Shown: piece by piece, positions 1-8,447 of the stretch | How positions within the stretch are numbered: position 1 is the stretch's first letter | Layout: each line of letters begins with the position of its first letter | Origin: Thiohalomonas denitrificans | Lineage (GTDB): Bacteria; Pseudomonadota; Gammaproteobacteria; Thiohalomonadales; Thiohalomonadaceae | NCBI RefSeq assembly: GCF_900102855.1 | Contig: NZ_FMWD01000003.1 | Location: 376,386 to 440,385 of the forward strand | Length of the DNA: 64,000 bases | Direction: 5' to 3' | The notes under the pieces: model-generated | The model's input: only the letters and a program-made list of their open reading frames with translations | Told to the model about the DNA's origin: nothing | The model's database searches: none | Position numbers and translations under genes: made by a program

Positions 1-1702
1 TGCCGGCACTGCGACATTTTTTGACCGCCTCTATGGCGGATTCACGCGGCGGGTCAAGCAGACCCGCCAGGCCGAGCAGCACCAGTCCGCTTTCGGCGTC
101 TTTGTCCTCCAGTGAGTCACGTCCTTCATCCGGTTTTTCCGCTACTGCAAGGACACGGAAGCCGCGCTCTGAAAGGGTCCGAATCTTCGCTTTCCAGGCA
201 TTGCGGTCGAGCTCGCTATCGCCTTCGGGCGATGCCAGCCATTCGCAACGGGACAGGACGACCTCGGGTGCTCCCTTGACGTGGATGACGGCCTTCCCGC
301 CGGGCTCCCGGTCAAGGGTGGCCATGTACTTGCGCTCCGAGTCGAAAGGAATGGAATCGATGCGTTCAGACTGGCGGCGTACCGCATCCGGATCCCAGCT
401 GGCCTTTGCGGCAGCGACAATGAAGGCTCCTTCGGTCGGGTCGCCGTTGATGATCCACTCCCCGCTGCGTTGCTCCAGCGTGGAATCGTTGCAGAGTGTC
501 CCGGCGTGCAAGAGCCGGCTTAGCAGGGGATTGTGTTCCGGATCGATTGGCTCTCCTTTTTGTTCCGGTTCACCGGATTCGCCGGTATGCCGAAATCCCC
601 CCTCCGGTGCGAAGCCGACACCGTCAATTTCGATTTCACTGTCGGCGAGCACAACCGCCTTCAGGGTCATCTCGTTACGTGTCAAAGTGCCGGTCTTGTC
701 AGAGAAGATGGTTGATACCGCACCCAGAGTCTCCACGGCCGGCAATCGCCGAATAATCGCATTGCGCTGCGCCATGCGTTGCACGCCAAGTGCAAAGGTG
801 ATCGTCACCAGTGCCGGCAGGCCCTGGGGGATCGCAGCGACGGCCAGGCCGACGGAAGCGAGGAACATCTCCTCCAGGTCATAGCCATGCACCAGGACAC
901 CGTAGAGTGCCATCGCCGTTGCGATGACGACAATCACCACTGCGAGGACTTTGGCGAAGCGGTCGATTTGGCGCAGCAGCGGCGTTTGCACCTGCTCGAC
1001 CTCCTCGAGCATCTCTGAAATCCTTCCGATTTCGGTACGCCGGCCGGTCTCCACTACGACTCCCCGAGCACTGCCATCGGCTACCATGGTGCCGGCGAAG
1101 GCGAGTGAACTGCGATCGGCGAGGTCGGTTTTCTCGCCGACTGGTTCGGGACGCTTGCTGACTGCCTCGGACTCGCCGGTCAGTGCAGCCTCCTGAATGC
1201 GTAGCCGCTTGGCTTTCAAAAGCCGAAGATCGGCAGGCGCCCGATCGCCCGCCGAAAGAGCGACAATGTCGCCCGGAACCAGCTCCTCGGCTGCTATCGT
1301 CGTGCGTCGGCCGTTGCGGAATACAGTGGCCTGGGGCGACAGCATCCCCTTGATGCTCTCCAGCGCCTTCTCCGCCTTGCCCTCCTGAAAAAAACCGATC
1401 GCGGCGTTGATGATCACCACCGCAAAGATGGCGCCGGCATCGACCCATTGCCCAAGCATGGAGGTGATGGCCCAGGCGATGAGCAGAATGATGATGAGAA
1501 CGTTAGTGAACTGATCCAGGAGTCGGCGCCACCAGGGCCTTGGATGCTTTTCACGCAGATAATTGGGGCCGTATTCCTCCAGACGGCGGCGGGCCTCCTG
1601 GTCATCCAGTCCTCGCTGATTGCTGTCGACGCGCTGCAGTGCCTCCTCGCCGGAAAGCGCATGCCACGGAATACGCTGTTCTTTGTCGTGGGGTTGGGAC
1701 AT
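1..1702 (-). CDS. P-type cation-transporting ATPase, 3' end beyond window
   Basis: Inner-membrane ion pump of the P-type II (Ca2+/Na+/K+ ATPase-like) group; 567 codons are visible and the C-terminal hinge and last membrane segments lie outside the window. Visible in order: a cation-ATPase N-terminal region, a first pair of membrane helices (about residues 55-95), the actuator domain with LTGES, helices M3-M4, the phosphorylation motif SDKTGTLT with the acceptor Asp near residue 335, and the nucleotide-binding domain (KGAPE motif). The M4 motif that usually reads PEGLP reads PQGLP here (Gln near residue 293). The ATG at 1702 follows a GGAGAG ribosome-binding site and lies 15 bp after the trehalose-phosphatase stop, so it is probably co-transcribed with that gene. 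The transported ion cannot be decided from the sequence. Confidence 0.93.
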   Translation of the reverse strand, partial: MSQPHDKEQRIPWHALSGEEALQRVDSNQRGLDDQEARRRLEEYGPNYLREKHPRPWWRRLLDQFTNVLIIILLIAWAITSMLGQWVDAGAIFAVVIINAAIGFFQEGKAEKALESIKGMLSPQATVFRNGRRTTIAAEELVPGDIVALSAGDRAPADLRLLKAKRLRIQEAALTGESEAVSKRPEPVGEKTDLADRSSLAFAGTMVADGSARGVVVETGRRTEIGRISEMLEEVEQVQTPLLRQIDRFAKVLAVVIVVIATAMALYGVLVHGYDLEEMFLASVGLAVAAIPQGLPALVTITFALGVQRMAQRNAIIRRLPAVETLGAVSTIFSDKTGTLTRNEMTLKAVVLADSEIEIDGVGFAPEGGFRHTGESGEPEQKGEPIDPEHNPLLSRLLHAGTLCNDSTLEQRSGEWIINGDPTEGAFIVAAAKASWDPDAVRRQSERIDSIPFDSERKYMATLDREPGGKAVIHVKGAPEVVLSRCEWLASPEGDSELDRNAWKAKIRTLSERGFRVLAVAEKPDEGRDSLEDKDAESGLVLLGLAGLLDPPRESAIEAVKKCRSAG

Positions 1703-1717
1703 GTCTCTCCGGTTCGT

Positions 1718-2491
1718 TCAGTAGGTATTTGCCAGCAGTCGGTCGAACCAGTGTGCCACTGCACCGGGATCGGCCAGCCGGTATCGGGCGACACTGGGAC
1801 CCTCGTGCGTTCCAACCAGGATGCCTACCCCATGCGCTGGTAACACCTTGAAGGCGTCTTCGTCGGTGATATCATCGCCGAGGTAGACGGGCGTTACGGC
1901 GTCGGGGTCGATTGCGAGTGCTTCCATCAGCCAGAGCAGGGCATGGCCCTTGTCCCATGCCACCGGAGGCTGCAGTTCAATCACCTTTTTGCCGTGTGTT
2001 ACGCGCAGGTGTTTGTGGTCGGCGAGCGCATTCACGCTTTCTCTGATGGCCGCCTGCTCCCCTTCGGGGACCCGACGGTAGTGCACGGCAATGGAGAAGT
2101 GTTTGCGCTCGATCAGAACGCCCGGTTCTTTGTCCAGATCCTCGTGCAATTGGCGTTCGGCGGCATCCAGCGCCGGCAAATAACCACGTGCCCGCGGTTG
2201 CTCCAGGCGTATCTCCGGGCTTTGGATATCGAAGCCGTGGCTGCCGGCATAAATGAGCTTTTCGATACGGACCCGCTCTCGCACATCGACCAGATCGCGC
2301 CCGGAAATCACGGCTACCCGGAAGCGCACCGCCAGTCGTTCCAGCCTGTCTCGCATGGCCGGTGCCAGGATGGCGGCTTCCGGGTGGTCGACAATGGGTG
2401 TAAGGGTTCCGTCATAGTCAAGGAACAGCACAGGAGGACGGCGGTCGAGACCGGCGGCTATTGCATCGAAATTTGCCAGGGCATCCCGCAT
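1718..2491 (-). CDS. otsB: Trehalose-6-phosphate phosphatase
   Basis: HAD-superfamily phosphatase converting trehalose 6-phosphate to trehalose in the cytoplasm, the last step of the OtsA/OtsB route. The 257-residue length is normal. The nucleophile motif LDYDGTLTP has its two Asp at residues 25 and 27, motif II is VISGRDL, and the C-terminal Mg2+ motif is GDDITDEDAF. The start is 6 bp after the stop of the upstream HAD gene. No trehalose-6-phosphate synthase is in the window, so the substrate must come from elsewhere. With the neighbouring sugar-phosphate genes and ion pumps it suggests an osmotic or carbohydrate-storage unit (inference). Confidence 0.9.
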   Translation of the reverse strand: MRDALANFDAIAAGLDRRPPVLFLDYDGTLTPIVDHPEAAILAPAMRDRLERLAVRFRVAVISGRDLVDVRERVRIEKLIYAGSHGFDIQSPEIRLEQPRARGYLPALDAAERQLHEDLDKEPGVLIERKHFSIAVHYRRVPEGEQAAIRESVNALADHKHLRVTHGKKVIELQPPVAWDKGHALLWLMEALAIDPDAVTPVYLGDDITDEDAFKVLPAHGVGILVGTHEGPSVARYRLADPGAVAHWFDRLLANTY

Positions 2492-2497
2492 TCAGGC

Positions 2498-3256
2498 TCA
2501 CCGTTTCAACAGGTCATCGACTTTCAGCTCGTCCAGATCGCTGACCACCCGATCTGCCCCGCTGGTGGAAAGCATCTCCCGGTTCCCGCCACGATCGACC
2601 CCGATAACCAGACCGAAACGGCCCTCCCTGCCGGCCTTGACTCCGGAGACCGCATCCTCGACCACGACGGCTTCGGCGGGATTGCACTTCAGGCGCTTTG
2701 CCGCTTCGGTGAACAGATCCGGTGAGGGCTTTCCGGCCAGACCGCGCTGTTCGATATCATTGCCATCCACCACAGTCTCGAATCGATCCAGCAGATCGCA
2801 GCGCTCCAGAATATACCGACAGTTTTTGCTGGATGAGACTACCGCTTGTGAAACACCGTAACCACGCAGAGAACGGATGAGTGCCAGTGTGCTGTCGTAG
2901 AGCTGAACACCCTCGTTCTCGACCAATTCCCGGAAGCGGGCGTTCTTGGCCTTGCCGAGTCCGTGAATGGTCCAGTCTTGAGAGCCATCGGTACCGGATC
3001 CTTCAGGTAGTGCTATACCCCGCGTGGCCAGGAAATCACGCACTCCATCGAGGCGCGGCTTCCCGTCCACATGCTCGAGGTAATCGTCAGGAAGCGCGAA
3101 CGGCGCCAATTGGGGCCCATGCCGCTCGCTCCAGGCCCGTAGAAAAGGGTCGAATGTCGCTTTCCAGGCACGGGCGTGTGTGTCTGCCGTGCGGGTAATG
3201 ACCCCGTCCAGATCCCATATGACAGCGCAGGTAGGCAAGCCCTGCCCATTATCCAT
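2498..3256 (-). CDS. HAD hydrolase, beta-phosphoglucomutase-like
   Basis: A 252-residue HAD protein of the beta-phosphoglucomutase/phosphatase subgroup. Motif I is WDLDGVITRT with Asp 15 and 17, followed by a helical cap. Motif II is the SSSKN region, and the C-terminal motif is VVEDAVSGVKAG. Family members isomerise beta-glucose 1-phosphate or dephosphorylate sugar phosphates; in many genomes they accompany trehalose or maltose phosphorylases, but none is seen here. The first ten residues (MDNGQGLPTC) lie in the left arm of an inverted-repeat element, so the N-terminus may have been altered by that element; the conserved fold starts at about residue 11. It is 6 bp from otsB. Confidence 0.82.
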   Translation of the reverse strand: MDNGQGLPTCAVIWDLDGVITRTADTHARAWKATFDPFLRAWSERHGPQLAPFALPDDYLEHVDGKPRLDGVRDFLATRGIALPEGSGTDGSQDWTIHGLGKAKNARFRELVENEGVQLYDSTLALIRSLRGYGVSQAVVSSSKNCRYILERCDLLDRFETVVDGNDIEQRGLAGKPSPDLFTEAAKRLKCNPAEAVVVEDAVSGVKAGREGRFGLVIGVDRGGNREMLSTSGADRVVSDLDELKVDDLLKR

Positions 3257-3653
3257 AAGTCACCCCTCAGAACCCCGCAAATGGCCCAAGGCACGGCGCG
3301 GCCGCAGGGAGCGGCTCCGGGCCTCCTGCCCTCCCGCCGCATACCGGCCGTCCTGGCCATAATGGCCCGGCCCTTTTCAAGGGGCGCAACCCCGCATTGG
3401 GCTATTTGCGGGGTTCCCTTCGGGCGAGCCGCTGGCCGGCCATCTGCGGCGTTGCGCCCTCTTGACCGCTCCTGGGCATCCTTGCCCTCGCGGCATTAGC
3501 GCATCCCTGCGCGTCAAAGGGAACAACCCTTCCTGTGAGGGCGCGCCTTGCATGATGTGCATGGATGCACGAATGCCGCGGGCGCAGGATGCGCAGGAGC
3601 GGTCTGGCCGGCCAGTGACTCGCTGAGGGGCGACTTATGGATAATGGGCAGGG
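3240..3653. repeat. Inverted-repeat element, copy 1 (copy-specific arms)
   Basis: A 414-bp non-coding element between the GAPDH 3' end and the HAD gene. Its outer arms (3240-3270 and 3623-3653) are a 31-bp inverted repeat with one mismatch; the left arm contains the HAD start codon. A second inverted pair lies inside (about 3271-3288 and 3398-3416). Conserved blocks shared with the copy at 12.4 kb include GAGCCGCTGGCCGGCCATCT (from about 3426), GCGCGCCTTGCATG and TGGCCGGCCAGTGACTCG just inside the right arm. The arm sequences themselves are not shared between copies. No open reading frame resembling a protein is present. Confidence 0.8.
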
Positions 3654-3657
3654 CACC

Positions 3658-4643
3658 TCAGCGTGCGAGCCGCGCCGCCTCACGCACCATTTGCCCGGCG
3701 TAGCCCCACTCGTTGTCGTACCAGGCCAGCACCTTGACCAGGTCACCATCCACTACCCGGGTCATCCGCAGGTCGACAATCGCGGCGTGCGGATCCTGAA
3801 TGATGTCGGAAGAGACTATGGGTTCGTCCGCCAGTCCAAGCACATAGTTGTAGCGATCGGAGATGTTTCCTCACGGAAGATGTTGTTGACCTCATCGACA
3901 CTGGTCTCGCGTTCGGCAATGAAGGTGATATCGGCTACCGAACCGACCACGATCGGTGCGCGTACTGCGAGCCCGTCGAATTTGCCCTCAAACTGGGTCA
4001 GAACCTTGGTCGTGGCCTTCGCCGCGCCGGTGCTGGTAGGTACCAGATTGGCGGCCCCGGCCCGGCCCCGCTCGAGCTTTTTGGAGGGGCCATCGACGAT
4101 GGATTGTGAGCTGGTGTAGGCGTGTATGGTATTGAGGATTGCCTTTTTGATACCGATACGCCGCCCCATGATCTCCATAACCGGAGTAATGCAGTTGGTG
4201 GTGCAACTCGCCGTGGAGAAAACATCTTCGCTGGATTCATTGACACCCGGTACCACGAATTGCATCTCCCCGCCTTTAACCGGGGCCGAAAGGATTGCCT
4301 TTTTGGCTCCCGCCTTGAGATGCTTTTCCGTACCTTCGCGGTTGGTGAAGACACCGGTGCATTCGAACACGATGTCGATCCCCAGATCACCCCAGGGCAG
4401 CTGTTCGGGATCTTTCTGATTGAATACCCGAATAGTGTGGCCCTCGATCACCAATTCATCTTCGCGGCTGGCGACCTCCTTTGGGTAGCGGCCATAGGCA
4501 GTGTCGTAGCGCAACAGGTAGGCGAGTTGCTCGGGTTGTCCCAGATCGTTGACTGCGACCAGCTCCAGATCAGGATTGTCCATGATGAGCTTCAGGGTGG
4601 CGCGTCCGATGCGCCCCAGTCCGTTGATTGCCACATTAGCCAT
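3658..4643 (-). pseudogene. gap: Glyceraldehyde-3-phosphate dehydrogenase, frameshifted
   Basis: Type I GAPDH, the NAD(P)-dependent phosphorylating enzyme of glycolysis and the Calvin cycle. The N-terminal Rossmann part (INGLGRIGR), the active site SASCTTNC with Cys 147 and most of the catalytic domain are read from 4643 after an AAGGAGA ribosome-binding site. The frame breaks near 3864-3872, after FREE; the rest (DRYNYVLGLADEPIVSSDI to WYDNEWGYAGQMV) continues in another frame to the stop at 3658. Alignment by eye indicates one missing base. As given, the product would end 23 residues after the break and lack its C-terminal helix region. It could be a true pseudogene or a sequencing error. 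It follows pfkB by 39 bp. Confidence 0.85.
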
Positions 4644-4682
4644 GACGAGATCTCCTTGTATTGAATGAGCAACCGATCAAAT

Positions 4683-5615
4683 TCACTCGATCATGCGGCG
4701 ATACATCTGTTCTATGGCATCGGAACTGTACAGTTGCGTACCGGGAGTCAAGACTGCGGCGGCGGCAGCGGCAATGCCGTATCGGAATGCCTCGACCAGG
4801 CTATTGCCACGGGCCAGCTGATGGGTAAGTACGGCAACGAAACTGTCTCCAGCCCCAACCGGACTGATGCCTTCGACCGGTGGAGGGCGTAGATGCAGGC
4901 GGTCCCCGGCGCGGCTGACCAGCAGGGCCCCGTCAGACCCCAGGGTGACGATCACGACTTGGGCGAGGCCATCGTTCACCATCTCCTGCATGGCATCCAG
5001 ATAGATCTCATGGCCGGCGTCTTCGGGGACTCCGAACTGGCCGAACTCCTTGCGGTTCGGCTTGACCAGAAAGACCCCCGCTTCCAGGGTAGGGCGCAGG
5101 GCGGGCCCGGAGCTGTCCAGTATCACCCGAGTGCCACGCTCGGTCGCGGCGCGTGCGGCATAGGCATAGAAGTCCGCCGGCACGCCCGGGGGGAGGCTTC
5201 CGCTCAGCACCAGGTAATCCGGCACCGGCTCGACCGTGTTGACGGATTCCAGACAGTGTTGCCACTCCCTCTCAGAGAGCGACGGGCCGGAAAAGACAAA
5301 GTGAAACAGCTTACCGGTGGCCTTTTCCTGTATTGCCAAATCGTTTCGTGTATCGCCCTCGATGGCGATGCGTTGCTGTTTTAGTCCGCGGTCTTTCAAC
5401 AGCCGTTCCAGTTCGTTCCCGTTCGGACCGCCGGCAGCGTATAACGCCAGGGCATCGCCTCCGAGTGCATGGATGCCTCCGGCCACATTGATGCCGCCTC
5501 CGCCTGGCTCGCGGACTTGCGTCCCGCAGCGGGTTTTGTGGCCTACCAGCAGCCGTTCGGCGGTCCCGGAGAGATCAACGGCGGGATTCATGGTCACTGT
5601 GACGATCGCACTCAC
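4683..5615 (-). CDS. pfkB: 6-phosphofructokinase II (PfkB family)
   Basis: ATP-dependent sugar kinase of the ribokinase/PfkB fold, most likely phosphorylating fructose 6-phosphate. It resembles E. coli PfkB along its length: EPGGGGINVA near residue 36, SGSLPPGV near 138, ILDSSGPAL, LVKPNRKEF and the catalytic GAGDS with its Asp near residue 257. The length of 310 residues is normal. The start is GTG at 5615 after a GGGGG ribosome-binding site. It is the first gene of a minus-strand run continuing into gap, the HAD protein and otsB. 1-Phosphofructokinase or tagatose-6-phosphate kinase are less likely alternatives, because the GGGGIN and DSSG signatures fit PfkB. Confidence 0.85.
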   Translation of the reverse strand: MSAIVTVTMNPAVDLSGTAERLLVGHKTRCGTQVREPGGGGINVAGGIHALGGDALALYAAGGPNGNELERLLKDRGLKQQRIAIEGDTRNDLAIQEKATGKLFHFVFSGPSLSEREWQHCLESVNTVEPVPDYLVLSGSLPPGVPADFYAYAARAATERGTRVILDSSGPALRPTLEAGVFLVKPNRKEFGQFGVPEDAGHEIYLDAMQEMVNDGLAQVVIVTLGSDGALLVSRAGDRLHLRPPPVEGISPVGAGDSFVAVLTHQLARGNSLVEAFRYGIAAAAAAVLTPGTQLYSSDAIEQMYRRMIE

Positions 5616-5780
5616 GGAATGCCCCCTGTTCAGACGAGCACTGGATTGCCGGTCGTATATGAGTCGAATGCGTGACTCTCACCGCTCCCCTGCAGACAAC
5701 CGTAGACGACAAAGTTAAAGGACGGTAGAGAGCGTCACTTCGCTCCTACGTCGGGAAACTTTCCATGCACAAGAGCGGGT

Positions 5781-6902
5781 TCAGAGGCGGCGTGCAATGA
5801 AGATAACCGGTTTGAGTAGAATACGGGCAAACACCGCCAGGTGAGGGTGCCGACCGATATAGCGCGACAGTGCCGGACTGGAATGATAATAGGCAGCAAC
5901 AAAGCGGCGTCCCCAGGCGAAGCGCTTCATGCGATCACGAGCACGGCGTAAATGGTTCAGGTCCCGCTCAATTGGTCGCCCGGCCGCCAGCCTGGAGGCG
6001 ATACACCCGCCGCTGATTTGGTCCAGGGCGATAGTGATGCCAGTCCGGTCGGTGATCTCGGTATCGCTATTGTTGTCGAGGTTGGGGTCGGCACGGTCTC
6101 CACTTACCTCGGCGGTGGCGCTCAAGGATTCGGAGCTCTGCCTGAAAACGGTGATGAAGGCGCGTTCGGTTGCGGTCGCGGTCAGTGTACCCAGGTTGCA
6201 AATCACCTCGATCGGTTCATTCTCGATCCCCTCGCACTCTTCACCGATACAGGTATCCCGTGGCGTCAGGCAACTGCCCCGGGTGGAACTGATTTCAGAA
6301 AGTTCCGAAAGCGCCAGTTCATCCATTCGAAAAATCGTGGTCACGTTATCGACACCAAGCGCGCTGTTGTTGAATACCTCCAACGTGAATTGAACGTCGC
6401 CGTTGTCGATGATACGGCTACTGAGATTCAGACTCAGATCGGCAGCGTCCTCCTCCGGCACGACAACAACGTCGACTTCATCCGCATCGTTATCGAAAAA
6501 CGGATCATCCTCCCGCGGTTCAATGCCGGCACGATTGGTGATGATTCGCTGTACCGGCGGCAGTTCGGTAATCGCGTCTGCCCTTGTCTGTATCTCTATT
6601 ATGCGGTTTTCGTTTTCGGCGATGTTTCCGAGTAGGCAACGGAGCCTGGTAGGGGTTTCGACGATGCAACGGCTGTCAATCTGGAGCAACCCGACCTCTT
6701 CGGGCAAATCATCCACCAGTTCGACGCGTTGGGCCACATCGGGGCCGAGGTTGGTGATGACAATCCGGTAGTCGATGGAGCGATTCTCGACGGCTATTTC
6801 CGGCGTTGCTGTTTTTGTGACGGAAACGTCCGCCTCGGCACGCGCCAAACCGGGACCCAGACTTATGATGCCAACGAGAGCAGCTTGCGTGGTGGTTTTC
6901 AT
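5781..6902 (-). CDS. DUF11-repeat surface protein with a divergent CFI-box-like C-terminal domain
   Basis: Exported protein of 373 residues. The ATG at 6902 is chosen because it follows AGGGAAAGG and begins a signal peptide (MKTTTQAALVGIISLG, cleavage near ARAEA); an in-frame TTG seven codons upstream lacks a ribosome-binding site. Two DUF11-type beta-sandwich repeats follow (about residues 25-140 and 155-285), rich in Asp and Glu. The C-terminal ~70 residues contain GGCIASRLAAG, LRRARDRM, GRRFVAAYYHSSP and a final hydrophobic/basic helix, the layout of the CFI-box C-terminal domain of many exported proteobacterial proteins, but with an altered core. Probably cell-envelope anchored; function unknown. 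Confidence 0.72.
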   Translation of the reverse strand: MKTTTQAALVGIISLGPGLARAEADVSVTKTATPEIAVENRSIDYRIVITNLGPDVAQRVELVDDLPEEVGLLQIDSRCIVETPTRLRCLLGNIAENENRIIEIQTRADAITELPPVQRIITNRAGIEPREDDPFFDNDADEVDVVVVPEEDAADLSLNLSSRIIDNGDVQFTLEVFNNSALGVDNVTTIFRMDELALSELSEISSTRGSCLTPRDTCIGEECEGIENEPIEVICNLGTLTATATERAFITVFRQSSESLSATAEVSGDRADPNLDNNSDTEITDRTGITIALDQISGGCIASRLAAGRPIERDLNHLRRARDRMKRFAWGRRFVAAYYHSSPALSRYIGRHPHLAVFARILLKPVIFIARRL

Positions 6903-7138
6903 CGCCTTTCCCTGGCTAATCAATTACTGAAACGTGTTTGGAAGCACCGAGCAACAGTGCAGATGGCCGACCGCTTGATCGTCGGTTGGTCGATTCAGCC
7001 CGTACCTTTGCTCATCAACAGACTGTCTGCTTTTCAACGAGGTTGCGCGCTTTGCCGGCCAGAAATCCATTGATATTGCTGCATCCTGTCCGATAAACGT
7101 AGAACAACGTGCGAATAGTGGCGATATCCACTTTTGTA

Positions 7139-8353
7139 TCAAAGATGTCGGCGCCAACGGCCGATCAACGGCCGTAGTGCCAGTGGAGCGAGGAGCGATG
7201 TGGCAGCAGTGACCAGTACCATGCCGGCATACAGCGAATCCGGCACCACCTCGGGGCCTATCGCTTTTCCGTGGTGCATGATCACCATCGCGATCTCCGC
7301 TCGCGGTACCATACTGATGCCGATGAGTATCGCCCCAGTGCCTGAAAGAAACGGCCACGCCAGTAGACCGGCACCCAATAGTTTGCCGGCGATAGCTGCG
7401 AGCAACAGCACCAATCCCAGCTGCAGCCCTCCAGTTAACGCGGCCGGATTAATGTCCAGGCCGATACCGATGAAGAAAAACGGTGAAAAGAAAGTATAAA
7501 GGTCGTTGAAGGAGGCCTCGGTCTGGATAGCTTTCGGATCGCGGCTGAAGACCAGTCCGGCAAAGAGGGCGCCGATGGCCAGGGAGAAACCGAGCCAGCC
7601 GGCGACGGCGGCGATCACGAATCCGAATCCCAGTACCAGAAGCATCAGGCCGGTGTCCGGCTCGAACCGTGCACTCCAGCTGGTAAGGCGTTTCTCCAGA
7701 TATCGTGCGAACAGCAGACATCCGACCGCGAACAGAAAGAACTTGATAAAGAACAGCAGGGCGCCGCTGCCGACGGTGCCCCAAAGATCACCGTTGTTGG
7801 TGTTGCCCAATAGAATGGGAAGGACGGAAAGCAACAGGCCCATGAGGATGATGCCGACGATATCGTCGAGCTCGGCAATGTCTAGCAAAAGGCGGCCGTG
7901 AGTCGTGTCGAGTGTGCCCGCCTCACGCCATATTCCCAATGACACTCCCACACTGGTGGCAACGAGGGCCGCAGCCGCGACCAGTGAAGGGACAAGCTCG
8001 AAACGCAGCCACAGGCGGGCCGCCTAGAAGCCCACCAGGCCTGAAACCGCAAGGTTGCCGATGCCGATGATGCTTGCCAGCGGGAGTTCGCGCATCAGCT
8101 TGCGGGGATTGCTATCCAGACCGACCCGAAACAGCAGGGTGACAATCCCGATGCTGGCGAGTAGAGAGAACGCGTGCTCCACCGGCGGAGATAGCAGCGG
8201 CCAGCGCTGGTCGACCACGCGTATGGTGAAGCCGATCAGGATGTAACCTACCAGCGCCGGTAGCCGCAACTTCCGAAGCAGTCCATTGACCAGCGCGACG
8301 CACACAATCGCCAAGCCGATCAGGGTCAGCCATAGTGCTGGCGTTGTTTCCAT
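7139..8353 (-). pseudogene. Kef-type cation/proton antiporter split by an in-frame TAG
   Basis: Monovalent cation:proton antiporter of the CPA2 (KefB/GerN) type, about 405 codons. The ATG at 8353 opens METTPALW and runs through LRLPALVGYILIGF and FRVGLDSNPRKL. An amber codon at 8024-8026 then interrupts the frame. The same frame continues without shift (AARLWLRFELVPS, ELDDIVGIILMG, FFFIGIGLDIN) to the stop at 7139, so only one codon separates the halves; a Trp codon (TGG to TAG) is the simplest ancestral state. As given, the first part covers about four helices. No RCK/TrkA-N domain follows. Unless the TAG is read through or is an error, the antiporter is inactive. Confidence 0.85.
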
Positions 8354-8447
8354 GTTGAGACTCTCATGCGGATGCTTTCGGACGGTGAGAAAGCTCGTGA
8401 GAAAGTGACGTCCCCCGAAAGTTGTTTGCTGAGAGACTGCTGGCAAT

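Noticed and set aside
1943..2725. A 260-codon plus-strand frame across otsB and the HAD gene
   Set aside because: Both minus-strand genes are well supported and the plus frame crosses their junction.
8024..8026. Selenocysteine- or pyrrolysine-type recoding of the TAG
   Set aside because: No downstream hairpin stood out, family members have no special residue here as far as I know, and Trp is the simplest ancestral codon.
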